Assembly (NCBI GenBank): GCA_964492715.1
Contig: CAZBLK010000019.1
Span: 1-51,318, forward strand
From: CAZBLK01 sp964492715
GTDB lineage: Bacteria; Bacillota; Clostridia; Lachnospirales; WRBF01
Length of the DNA: 51,318 bases
Reading direction: 5' to 3'
The notes below the pieces were generated by a model, which searched no databases, was not told where the DNA came from, and saw nothing but the letters and a program-made list of their open reading frames with translations. This document shows, in pieces, positions 8,591-15,983 of this stretch (position 1 is its first letter; each line of letters opens with the position of its first letter). Made by a program: the position numbers and the translations under genes.

Positions 8591-9280
8591 ATGAATGAAA
8601 AATTTTTAGATTTAGAAAAGAATTTATTAGTCGAAGTCAAAAACATTGGAAAATCAGGGAAAGTCGAACTAAAACAGTTAACCAAGCTCTTAGGTGATAA
8701 ATATTACAAAGGTAACTCCCCAACCATAAAAACTTTGTCAAAGTTATTAGATAAGAAACACTATTTCGTATTAAACGGTTATATTTTAGACGAGGCAGAG
8801 GGAAAAAAAGTAATTAAAGAGGCACTGAAAGATGGGTGTCTAGATTCCGAAGACCTTGCTCTTAAAACCTACACATCAGTTTTAAAGGTGAACTTTTGTG
8901 AAGATACGATAAAAGGAGGAGTGTATCCTATTTACATAACCTTTAAAGAAGAAGATATTGAAGAAGAAAAATTTGCAAAAATAAAAAGCAATGAAAAAGC
9001 TTTGCTCAAAAAAATTGTTCAAAAAAAAATTGCTGAAAAATTTGCTGATTTTCTTTATAAAAATTATAGAGAACTAATTGGGTTTATGGCATTAGGCTAT
9101 AAATCAGAATCAATAATGATACATATTTTAAACGATGTTGCCTATGAAGAATTTAAAAAACAAATTGAACACTATTTACTCTACGAAGGTTTTCGTAAAA
9201 AGTATTTTGGTAATAAGAAACACTTCAAGGTAATACTAAAAAAATATCTTGACTCTAAAGGTAACACCCTTCTAACCTAA
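8591..9280 (+). CDS. 229-residue unknown protein, the only plus-strand gene of the element
   Basis: The ATG at 8591 is preferred because AAGGAG lies 8 nt upstream; a longer frame from 8492 lacks such a site. The protein is Lys-rich (many AAA codons) and mostly helical. The first 80 residues could be a winged-helix-like domain (VELKQLTKLLGDKYY, TIKTLSKLLDKKHYF). The C-terminal half is a long helical region. It has its own strong terminator, and the leader of about 175 bp is shared with the divergent replication operon. A regulatory or cargo role is possible; I do not recognise the family. Confidence 0.7.
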   Translation: MNEKFLDLEKNLLVEVKNIGKSGKVELKQLTKLLGDKYYKGNSPTIKTLSKLLDKKHYFVLNGYILDEAEGKKVIKEALKDGCLDSEDLALKTYTSVLKVNFCEDTIKGGVYPIYITFKEEDIEEEKFAKIKSNEKALLKKIVQKKIAEKFADFLYKNYRELIGFMALGYKSESIMIHILNDVAYEEFKKQIEHYLLYEGFRKKYFGNKKHFKVILKKYLDSKGNTLLT

Positions 9281-9300
9281 AAGTTAGAAGGGTTTTTATT
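9267..9300 (+). terminator. rho-independent terminator of the 229-residue gene
   Basis: Perfect 10-bp stem CCCTTCTAAC / GTTAGAAGGG with a 6-nt loop, followed by TTTTTATT. The left arm includes the last codons and stop of the gene. Confidence 0.9.
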
Positions 9301-9361
9301 CTACTTACCACGCATATTAAAGCCTATAGCTCAAGTCATGAAAACTACAAAAAAGAAGTAA

Positions 9362-9700
9362 TTATTCGTAGTCTTCCTCTTCAAAATTAAAGTCTTCTGT
9401 ATCATCTTGCTGTAGTAGCGGAAAATTATTTTCATCATCAGCAAACAGACTTTTAACGAACTTGTTAATGCTATCGTCAATTTCATTTACTGCTACTACA
9501 AGATTGCCAAAGGTAGGGTTTACAGCCCTAGCCTTTTCTTCAAGGATTTTCTTCTGCTTTGCCTTTTTAGCTGGTTTACGTGTTTTTGTTGTTACTTCCA
9601 GTTGGTTTACGTAGTCAAGCATGTTTTCTACAAACAGTGGCTCAAAGTCAAGGTCTTGCGTTGCTACGTTACGAATGAAATTCCTAACTACATTATTCAT
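9362..9700 (-). CDS. 112-residue hypothetical protein with acidic tail
   Basis: ATG 9700 follows a G-run (GGGGGGGTATT). The sequence has a basic middle (KPAKKAKQKK) and a very acidic C-terminus (DDTEDFNFEEEDYE). No family recognised. It is downstream of the 72-residue ORF, with only a short gap, and probably belongs to the same transcript as the DUF1643 gene. Acidic small proteins in mobile elements sometimes act as DNA mimics, but nothing here shows it. Confidence 0.6.
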   Translation of the reverse strand: MNNVVRNFIRNVATQDLDFEPLFVENMLDYVNQLEVTTKTRKPAKKAKQKKILEEKARAVNPTFGNLVVAVNEIDDSINKFVKSLFADDENNFPLLQQDDTEDFNFEEEDYE

Positions 9701-9714
9701 TAATAATACCCCCC

Positions 9715-9933
9715 CTAAGAATTAGACTTTAGTAGTTTGATTGTTAGTTCTACCATTTCAAGTAAAAGCATTTGAAAAGCTAGTGTGTTGCCCTTTTCTG
9801 CAAGGGTATCCATTTCAGCTTCAATGACTTGTTTAGTTGAATCCATAACACTGTAAAGCTGTCGTAAGTTTTGTTTTCTTAATTTAGAATTTATAAAAAT
9901 CAACTCCTTAGTACCATTATAATTTAACTGCAA
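9715..9933 (-). CDS. small helical protein, 72 residues or fewer, start uncertain
   Basis: The frame is open from a TTG at 9933, which has only a weak distant AAAGGGA. A good AAGGAG occurs inside the frame, and the codon about 9 nt beyond it is ATA (preceded by TTG ATT TTT), so a non-standard start is possible. The product is helical (KQVIEAEMDTLAEKGNTLAF, then a Leu-rich helix). Position between the DUF1643 gene and the 112-residue gene suggests one transcript. Family unknown. Confidence 0.45.
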   Translation of the reverse strand: MQLNYNGTKELIFINSKLRKQNLRQLYSVMDSTKQVIEAEMDTLAEKGNTLAFQMLLLEMVELTIKLLKSNS

Positions 9934-9961
9934 GGACAGTTTTTGTCCCTTTGGAAGTTTG

Positions 9962-10642
9962 CTAATTAAAGGTTACAACTTTTTCCTGTGGCTGTGTGTT
10001 CTCGTCTGCACGGTCAGGCAAGGACTCCCATTGTGTGCCGTTTTGAGCTTTTTTCGAGTGCTTCTGGGGCTTGCTGTCCTTGTCGTCAGTTTTGCCGCTT
10101 TTCTCCCCCTCAAGGCTCTCTGCGAAAGCTGGGAAGTTGAAAGGTTCTAGCTTCCAGCCGTGTCTTAGGGTGGGGGTAAGCGGATGAAGCCCAGCCACGC
10201 CACGCTCGTCAACTGTGGTGAACACTTTTTCCTTGTGTGGCTCAAGCAGTTTCAGCACAGCCCTTTGACGTAGCATGATTTTTTTACTTCCGTCACCACT
10301 TTTGCCCCAAGCTATGATGATACTGTCAGCAGTTTCAGCAGAAGTTAAAATTTGCTTGTCGTTGTCAGGAGTGTTAATTGAAGCTAGGTCTTTGCTTGGG
10401 TTTGCGTCTGTTTTTGAGAAAAGGTTAAGAATATCTACAGAACCGTAGTCAAGTTTTGCTAGGTTGTTAAGCACTAACATAGTTGTTAGGTCTAGTTGAG
10501 TGATGTCAGAAGAACAAGGGAAAATCATTATTACCATAGCTTTCTTCTTTGAACTATCCCATGTTTTTTGAAGCAAGTAGCGGTGTTGATTATCGTCACT
10601 GTAAATGGCTACAGTTTCAAGCGTGCTTTTGGTGGTTTTCAT
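9962..10642 (-). CDS. DUF1643 family protein
   Basis: A protein of 226 residues; ATG 10642 is preceded by GAAAGAAGG. The DUF1643 pattern is clear: RYLLQKTWD near residue 20, a hydrophobic strand with MIFPCSSDITQLDLTTMLVL, DYGSVDILNLFSKTDANP, and IIAWGKSGDG. Molecular function is unknown. DUF1643 genes are regular members of the conserved block near ccr genes in staphylococcal SCC elements, so this is a strong element-type marker. The last 45 residues form a low-complexity Lys/Asp/Gln tail, probably disordered. Ile-Phe-Pro-Cys replaces the usual LNPS-type sequence. Confidence 0.82.
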   Translation of the reverse strand: MKTTKSTLETVAIYSDDNQHRYLLQKTWDSSKKKAMVIMIFPCSSDITQLDLTTMLVLNNLAKLDYGSVDILNLFSKTDANPSKDLASINTPDNDKQILTSAETADSIIIAWGKSGDGSKKIMLRQRAVLKLLEPHKEKVFTTVDERGVAGLHPLTPTLRHGWKLEPFNFPAFAESLEGEKSGKTDDKDSKPQKHSKKAQNGTQWESLPDRADENTQPQEKVVTFN

Positions 10643-10703
10643 TAATTTAACCTTCTTTCATATATAATTTAATTTCAAAAAGAAATAGTTTTAGTTGCAG
10701 TTT

Positions 10704-11030
10704 TTAGTCAGTCCACCTTACCCAACTTGAAGTAGAAATGACAAAAGTGTATGTTCCTTCATCAAGTTGGAGTGTTAGAAAATGAACTTTTCCTTTGTAC
10801 GAGTAGATAGCGTAAACTACGAACTCGTTACCGTTTTCGTCATGAACGTAGCCAAAACTAGCCATGAAGTTGTAAGGTGTTGGAGTAATCTTACTTACTT
10901 TTTCTAGTTCGGAAACCTCACTTGCTTCAAAGCTGTAACTTTCTAGCCAAACGGCATTAAAAAACAGCTTCCTGTGGGGGAAGCTGTCGATAATTGGTTT
11001 TACTACTTCTGTAATTTGATTAACGTGCAT
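10704..11030 (-). CDS. 108-residue hypothetical protein
   Basis: ATG 11030 follows GAAAGGAG with good spacing. The protein appears compact alpha/beta, with an N-terminal helix (ITEVVKPIIDSF) and several strands ending in VISTSSWVRWTD. It is in the same direction as, and between, the DUF960 remnant and the DUF1643 gene. SCC elements carry small anti-defence or inhibitor proteins in this block, including a uracil-DNA-glycosylase inhibitor, but I see no identifiable similarity here. Function unknown. Confidence 0.65.
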   Translation of the reverse strand: MHVNQITEVVKPIIDSFPHRKLFFNAVWLESYSFEASEVSELEKVSKITPTPYNFMASFGYVHDENGNEFVVYAIYSYKGKVHFLTLQLDEGTYTFVISTSSWVRWTD

Positions 11031-11142
11031 TACTGAACTCCTTTCAACTGTGCTACAGTGGTTTAATTATAATTTTGATGAAGATTTTTATTAATAACGG
11101 CATATTTCACTTCCTTTTTATGTTTTTAAGCTAATGATAAAG

Positions 11143-11418
11143 CTACAGGTTAGCAAACATCTTAAAAAGACAAATAGTATCCTTAACGCCTTCTTCATAC
11201 ATCTGCTTTATGAAAGAATCGTGTTGTTCGCTTTTTAGTTCCTCTTAGTCAATAATGGCTTGCTTTACTTCGTCTGAAAAGCTTTCGTAAAGGTCGTTGA
11301 TTGCTGTGTTTATGCCTGTTAGAGTAACTTCGTCCTTTAAAGCTGAAAAACGTTCATCAGCACGTAGTACCATTGTTTCTTGAATTATGTCGGTTAACTG
11401 CTTTTCTCTTGTTTGCAT
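11143..11418 (-). pseudogene. 91-codon gene interrupted by an in-frame TAA
   Basis: ATG 11418 follows AAGGAGG. The frame reads MQTREKQLTDIIQETMVLRA and onward to TAA at 11247-11245 (codon 58). It then continues in the same frame as EELKSEQHDSFIKQMYEEGV and onward to TAG at 11145-11143. The helical character and codon use match across the stop, so this looks like one nonsense mutation in a small alpha-helical protein of about 91 residues. A 57-residue product might still be made. Family unnamed. Confidence 0.6.
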
Positions 11419-11435
11419 AAAAAATAAACCTCCTT

Positions 11436-11743
11436 TTAATATTCGCTTGCTAAAAGCATGGTTGAGTAGGTGTTGCTGTCAATGACAAAGATTTTGGTGT
11501 TTAGTGGTTTTTCTACTTGGATTGTGTGTTTTTGTTTGAAGGGTGGTACTTCTTGGACGTGTTCTACTTCTTGGTAGATGTTTTGGTGATTATCGGTTTT
11601 TGAGGTGAGGGTGAAGACTTGTAGGTAGTCTAGTTTTGAACCTGCTTTTACCTTTTCGTCTATCAACCCCCACAGAAAGAGTTGTGTTTTTGAGAAATTT
11701 TGGTTTGGATTCCTTTAGTTATGTAGCGGTGGTTTTGGAACAT
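11436..11743 (-). pseudogene. DUF960 family gene with a frameshift
   Basis: ATG 11743 follows GGGAGG and encodes MFQNHRYITKGIQTKISQK before running into TGA. Another frame continues with TQLFLWGLIDEKVKAGSKLD and ends with KIFVIDSNTYSTMLLASEY at 11436. Together they give the full DUF960 pattern (RYxTxGI, a Leu/Trp-rich helix, ID-STMLLASEY) of about 102 residues. The joint is at a run of five A (11691-11687 on the minus strand); one extra A restores the frame. A single-base deletion is therefore most likely. DUF960 is a standard SCC gene near ccr. Confidence 0.78.
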
Positions 11744-11840
11744 TTTAGCCTCCCTTTTATTGTTGATATGTTATTTCATAGTAATTATATATGTTTTAAA
11801 AGGGAGTTGGTACGTTATAAGCTTGAAATTAAACAACACA

Positions 11841-12932
11841 TTACTTCTTACACCAGTGCCTAAGTTTTGCAAAAGCTATGGCAATTCTATATTTTAGTCC
11901 GAAGTCAACGTTTAAATACTTTTCAATGACTCCCAATACCGCTTTAAAATATAATTCTTGATAAGCTCCTACAAAAACATAGTCGTCATTCGATATTTTT
12001 GCTTTGTAATAGTGTATATTGTTTCTTATTGCTCTATTTTTTTTGTAGAAGAAGTCCTTGTTTTCAATTACTTTATCTAAAGAAGCTTTGATTTCTACAA
12101 TTAATGAAGTGTCTTTTAGAAACTCATCTTTGAAATCATCCCCCAAAAGACAGATGAGCATTGCTTGAAATTTTATTGCTGAAAATGAAGTACTAATTAA
12201 GTATTCATCATTTTTATTTGGAAGCTTTAGTGTAATGTCGGGAACTTTCCTAAGTAAATAAAAAGATTTTATTAGTGAATACCTGTACAAAATATAATAT
12301 TTTTCTTGGTCTGAAAGATTAGAACTTTCTTTAAAAAGCAATGACGTAGCATAAGTTTTAGAATCTGCGTTGTATATGAACGTTCCTTGAGCAATTTTTT
12401 CTTGGATATACTTGTAGATTGTTTCCATAAAGGAATTATAGTTAACACCAAGCTCATTAAAAAATTTTTTTGAAATATTCCGTGGAAACATAGCTAATTC
12501 TTCGCACATTTCATAATTATTGCACATTAAGTTATTCAGCTTAAAAGATTGAAAATTGATGTCATAAATTTCGCCAAGCGGATTTGATGACACGATAATG
12601 TCAAAAACATAATTATGTAAATCTATTCCCATTTCACTCACTGTATTTTTTATAGTATTCGAATTTTGAGTAGGTAATTGTTTTAAAAACAAAGTTCTAA
12701 CTTCACGTAGAAATTTTACATACTTGATATCTATATCCTTATTAAATATACATCTATCCTTAGATAACTCATGCAATAATACAGATAAGCCACAAAAGGC
12801 TGGTAAACCCAAAACCATTTTATCCTCTACTTTTGATAATTGCCTTTTTATTGTGAAAACACAGTCTAAAAAAACAAAGTCCTGTAGCATTTCAAATATA
12901 GCAGGTTTTTCTAAACGTTTTAAATCTTCCAA
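11841..12932 (-). CDS. 363-residue unknown cargo protein next to rlmH
   Basis: The start is TTG 12932 with GAGGTG 8 nt upstream. The protein is mostly alpha-helical and rich in Leu, Lys, Asn, Phe and Tyr, with no signal peptide. Near the C-terminus, KNRAIRNNIHYYKA contains an R-x6-H (and RN-x2-H) arrangement that resembles HEPN-domain ribonuclease motifs; this is only suggestive. It is the element gene closest to the attachment site. That position commonly holds cargo in SCC elements, for example restriction or resistance genes. A defence role is possible; the family is not recognised. Confidence 0.65.
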   Translation of the reverse strand: MEDLKRLEKPAIFEMLQDFVFLDCVFTIKRQLSKVEDKMVLGLPAFCGLSVLLHELSKDRCIFNKDIDIKYVKFLREVRTLFLKQLPTQNSNTIKNTVSEMGIDLHNYVFDIIVSSNPLGEIYDINFQSFKLNNLMCNNYEMCEELAMFPRNISKKFFNELGVNYNSFMETIYKYIQEKIAQGTFIYNADSKTYATSLLFKESSNLSDQEKYYILYRYSLIKSFYLLRKVPDITLKLPNKNDEYLISTSFSAIKFQAMLICLLGDDFKDEFLKDTSLIVEIKASLDKVIENKDFFYKKNRAIRNNIHYYKAKISNDDYVFVGAYQELYFKAVLGVIEKYLNVDFGLKYRIAIAFAKLRHWCKK

Positions 12933-12974
12933 TTATCTTACACCTCGCACAACTTACTGTAAATATACAACTCT

Positions 12975-13128
12975 AATCAAGCTTCCGATAAACAACCCTA
13001 ATATTTTCCATAACCTTACAAATATTCCATTTGCTGTCATTTATGGTATGGTTCTCGACAAACAATCCTAAACTTATCCATAATCTTACAAAATTTCCAT
13101 TTATTGTCATTTATGGTAGGGTTCTCCC
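12975..13128. repeat. rlmH-proximal att array
   Basis: A core copy at 13035-13058 and the rlmH end at 13106-13127 are 71 bp apart, in the same orientation as the distal array. A decayed arm (CGATAAACAACCCTAA, 12986-13001) precedes them, so at least one older unit existed. Shared spacer words are CATAATCTTACA and TTTCCATTT. Together with 993-1154 these are the direct repeats expected of attL and attR. Confidence 0.75.
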
Positions 13129-13574
13129 TTCCCAATCCTAAACCCCCGATAGACCTGCTCCAGCAAAACAACCCTCATCAACTGGTGCGGAAAAGTCATC
13201 ATTGAAAAGCTTAATCTAAAATTAGCACGCCTCAAAACGTCACCGCCAAGCCCAAGGCTACCACCAATTACAAAAGCAATGCTGCTAACGCCATTAGTAG
13301 CAGTATCATCAATAAACTGAGCAAACTTTTCAGACGACATTTGCTTTCCGCAAATATCAAGTGCAACAACAAAATCTTTTGGTGATAACTTGTTTAAAAT
13401 ACGAACGCCTTCAGCCTTAGTTACAGCCGCTTCACTGTCGTTAAGCCTTTCCTCTTGAAGTTCAGTAATCGTTAAACTACAGTAAGCCGTAAGCCTTTTT
13501 GAGTATTCGGCTACGGCTTCTTTTAAATACTTTTCTTTCAAATTTCCAACGCACACTAAGTTTATTTTTATCAA
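13107..13574 (-). CDS. rlmH: 23S rRNA pseudouridine-1915 N3-methyltransferase RlmH
   Basis: A protein of 155 residues, the usual length. It has the SPOUT-family features: N-terminal LVCVGNLKEKYLKEAVAEY, a central FVVALDICGKQMSSE, a Gly-rich knot FVIGGSLGLGGDV, and the C-terminal FPHQLMRVVLLEQVYRGFRI and GEPYHK. It methylates a pseudouridine in helix 69 of 23S rRNA using SAM. TTG 13574 overlaps the stop of yycJ by 4 bp (TTGA), so the two are translationally coupled. The last codons, CCC-TAC-CAT-AAA-TGA, are the attachment site of the element. Integration leaves an intact C-terminus. Confidence 0.96.
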   Translation of the reverse strand: MIKINLVCVGNLKEKYLKEAVAEYSKRLTAYCSLTITELQEERLNDSEAAVTKAEGVRILNKLSPKDFVVALDICGKQMSSEKFAQFIDDTATNGVSSIAFVIGGSLGLGGDVLRRANFRLSFSMMTFPHQLMRVVLLEQVYRGFRIGKGEPYHK

Positions 13575-14371
13575 ACTACAAACGCCTCACTTACAGTATA
13601 GCGTTCGGCAAGGGAAAGTTTAAAGCTTTCGCTTTCAAAAATACCCTCGGCGTTTAATATCGTTGACACAGTGTCAAGTGCAATAAGCGGACGGTTGTTT
13701 TCTTCGCTTAAATGCCCAAGAAAAACGTGCTTTAATCGTGAATTCATAATTTCTGTTAAAAGCCTGCCAGCCGAAACATTTGACAAATGACCCCTTTTTC
13801 CAAGGATTCTGTCTTTTAATGCTTTGGGGTATCGCCCGTTTTCAAGCATTTCAATGTCGTGGTTGCTTTCAAGCAGCATAGCGTCACAGTCAAAAATGCT
13901 TTCACGGATTATGTCGGTAACGTGCCCAATATCGGTTGCAACAGCAATTTTTATGTCGTTTGCCTTAATTGTGTAGCCAACAGGCTCGGCAGCATCGTGT
14001 GGAATTGCAAAAGCTTTCACACACATGTCATTAATAATTAAAGGCTCGTCCGCATGGATAACCTTTTTGTTTTTGCGTTCTATTTTTCCTAAGTGGTTAA
14101 ACTTTTCCATAACGTCCCAAGTTTTTGGCGTTGCATAAACAGGCACGTCAAAACGACGTGACAAAATGCCAACGCCTTTTATGTGGTCGCTGTGCTCGTG
14201 TGTAATAAAAATTGCATCAAGCGAATTGCCAGAAACGTTTAGTGCCGCCAAGCCGTTTTGAACAGTTATTCCGCTAAGCCCAGCATCAATTAAAACGTGT
14301 GTTTTTTCTGTACCAACATAAATGCTGTTTCCACTAGAACCGCTTGCTATTGGGCAAAATTTTATCTGCAT
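13571..14371 (-). CDS. yycJ: YycJ/WalJ-type metallo-beta-lactamase-fold hydrolase
   Basis: A protein of 266 residues. The N-terminus FCPIASGSSGNSIYVG and the metal-binding THEHSDHIKG motif are diagnostic of the YycJ/VicX group. Further ligands appear in FAIPHDAAEPVGY, ATDIGHV, SNHD and the late FLGHLSEENN. Members are predicted DNA/RNA exonucleases or phosphodiesterases involved in genome maintenance and often lie near rlmH. Here the gene sits between murA and rlmH on one transcript, 18 bp from murA and overlapping rlmH. Confidence 0.9.
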   Translation of the reverse strand: MQIKFCPIASGSSGNSIYVGTEKTHVLIDAGLSGITVQNGLAALNVSGNSLDAIFITHEHSDHIKGVGILSRRFDVPVYATPKTWDVMEKFNHLGKIERKNKKVIHADEPLIINDMCVKAFAIPHDAAEPVGYTIKANDIKIAVATDIGHVTDIIRESIFDCDAMLLESNHDIEMLENGRYPKALKDRILGKRGHLSNVSAGRLLTEIMNSRLKHVFLGHLSEENNRPLIALDTVSTILNAEGIFESESFKLSLAERYTVSEAFVV

Positions 14372-14389
14372 AAAAAACTCCTATGATAA

Positions 14390-15652
14390 TTATTCCTCAA
14401 AGCTAATGCGCCGCACTTCTGCACCAAGCTCAAGAAGCTTCTTTTCAATGTTTTCGTAGCCACGGTCAATGTATTTTACGTTCCCAATAGTAGTTACACC
14501 TTCGCAAGCAAGAGCTGCAATTACAAGCGCAGCACCCGCACGAAGGTCTGTAGCCGTAACTTCTGCACCTGTAAGCTTTGCGCCGCCTTCTATGTGGGCA
14601 ACTCTGCCCTCGACACTTATTTTACAGCCAAGCCGCTTCAGCTCATTTATATATTGAAAGCGGTTTTCCCAAACCGTTTCTGTAATAACGCCACGCCCAT
14701 TAGAAACCGAAAGTAAAGCCATCATTTGCGGCTGAAGGTCGGTTGGAAACCCAGGGTAACACATTGTTTTTACATGAGTACCTGTTAAGTCTGGTGAACC
14801 TACAACTCTAATATAGTCGTCACCTTCAATTATTTTGCAGTTCATTTCAGAAAGCTTTGCTGAAAGCGAGTCCATATGCTTTGGAATAATATTTCTTACA
14901 GTTACGTCGCCTTCTGTAACAGCCGAAGCAATCATATACGTTCCTGCTTCAATTTGGTCAGGAATAATTGTGTATTCACAGCCATGAAGTGCAGAAACTC
15001 CTGTAATTCTAATTACGTCCGTTCCTGCGCCTTTAATTTGCGCTCCGCACATGTTCAAAAAGTTTGCTGTGTCTACGATATGTGGCTCTTTTGCGGCGTT
15101 TTCAATTGTTGTAACGCCTTTTGCACAGCACGCCGCAAGCATAATGTTAATTGTTGAACCAACGCTTACAACGTCAAGGAAAATGTTTGTTCCAACAAGC
15201 TCGTCCGCTTCTACTTTAATCATTCCATGTTCGGTTGTCACCTTTGCACCAAGCATTTCAAACCCTTTTATGTGCTGGTCAATCGGTCTTTCGCCAAAGT
15301 TGCAGCCGCCAGGAAACGGAACTTCTGCCTTTTTAAAACGTGTCAACAAAGCACCCAAAAGATAATAGGACGCACGAGTTTTTTTTGCAGATTCATAAGT
15401 GATTACATAGTCTGTTATGTTTGTGCTGTCAATTATAAGTGTATGCGAGTCGGGCTGGGTGCAAACTGCACCAATTTTTGTAATGGCATTTTTTAAGATT
15501 TCAACGTCTTCTATATTAGGAAGGTTTTCAATTTTACAAATGCCGTTTGCGGCAATTGCAGCAAGAATAATGGCAACTGCTGCATTTTTTGCTCCGTTTA
15601 TGTAAACATCGCCTGAAAGGCGGCGTTTTCCTGTTATCTCCAATAATTCCAT
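14390..15652 (-). CDS. murA: UDP-N-acetylglucosamine 1-carboxyvinyltransferase MurA
   Basis: A protein of 420 residues, normal for the family. It has the substrate loop GAKNAAVA (Lys22, Asn23), the catalytic loop PGGCNFGERPID with Cys117 (the fosfomycin-reactive Cys rather than Asp), and the late LRAGAALVIAAL segment. It transfers enolpyruvate from PEP to UDP-GlcNAc, the first committed step of peptidoglycan synthesis in the cytoplasm. It is the first gene of the murA-yycJ-rlmH run. Bacillota often have two MurA paralogues, and this window does not tell which one this is. The 331-bp upstream gap is A/T-rich without another gene. Confidence 0.96.
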   Translation of the reverse strand: MELLEITGKRRLSGDVYINGAKNAAVAIILAAIAANGICKIENLPNIEDVEILKNAITKIGAVCTQPDSHTLIIDSTNITDYVITYESAKKTRASYYLLGALLTRFKKAEVPFPGGCNFGERPIDQHIKGFEMLGAKVTTEHGMIKVEADELVGTNIFLDVVSVGSTINIMLAACCAKGVTTIENAAKEPHIVDTANFLNMCGAQIKGAGTDVIRITGVSALHGCEYTIIPDQIEAGTYMIASAVTEGDVTVRNIIPKHMDSLSAKLSEMNCKIIEGDDYIRVVGSPDLTGTHVKTMCYPGFPTDLQPQMMALLSVSNGRGVITETVWENRFQYINELKRLGCKISVEGRVAHIEGGAKLTGAEVTATDLRAGAALVIAALACEGVTTIGNVKYIDRGYENIEKKLLELGAEVRRISFEE

Positions 15653-15924
15653 TTAGCACCTCACAAAGTTATAACCTTTTGCGGCTTTTAATGTACGTTA
15701 AAACATACTATAAGCCAAGCTGAAAATTCAGCATCAATATATAGAAAGTGTATAAAATTACACACAATTTTTCATTTCACTTATTATATCATTATTTTAA
15801 AAAATGTAAACCATTTGTAATATTTTGTGAATTGTAAATGTTCAATATTCACCAAATTGCATTATAACATAATAACTATATAAATAGAATTAATTTTTTA
15901 AATTATTTATCATAAAATAATATT

Positions 15925-15961
15925 AAAGAGTGTGCAGCACATTAAGCACAGCACACTCTTT
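15925..15961 (-). terminator. terminator downstream of gltX
   Basis: An 11-bp stem, AAAGAGTGTGC / GCACACTCTTT, lies just past the gltX stop. On the minus strand it is followed by a T-rich stretch. The rest of 15653-15924 is A/T-rich and shows no gene. Confidence 0.75.
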
Positions 15962-15983
15962 AATAAAACTTAAAACATAATTC

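Larger units (their letters stand above)
993..13128. mobile_element. SCC-like integrative element inserted at the 3' end of rlmH
   Basis: Seen: the segment is bounded by direct copies of the rlmH 3' end (cores at 993-1015, 1062-1085, 1132-1154 on the far side; 13035-13058 and the rlmH end itself at 13106-13127 on the near side). It encodes a large serine recombinase, a primase-AAA+ replication protein, a DUF1643 protein and a DUF960 remnant. Known: staphylococcal SCC elements integrate into the last codons of rlmH (orfX) using Ccr serine recombinases and typically carry cch, DUF960 and DUF1643 genes. Inference: this is a clostridial relative of SCC. The exact outer boundary is uncertain because the far side holds three att copies. 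Confidence 0.82.
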
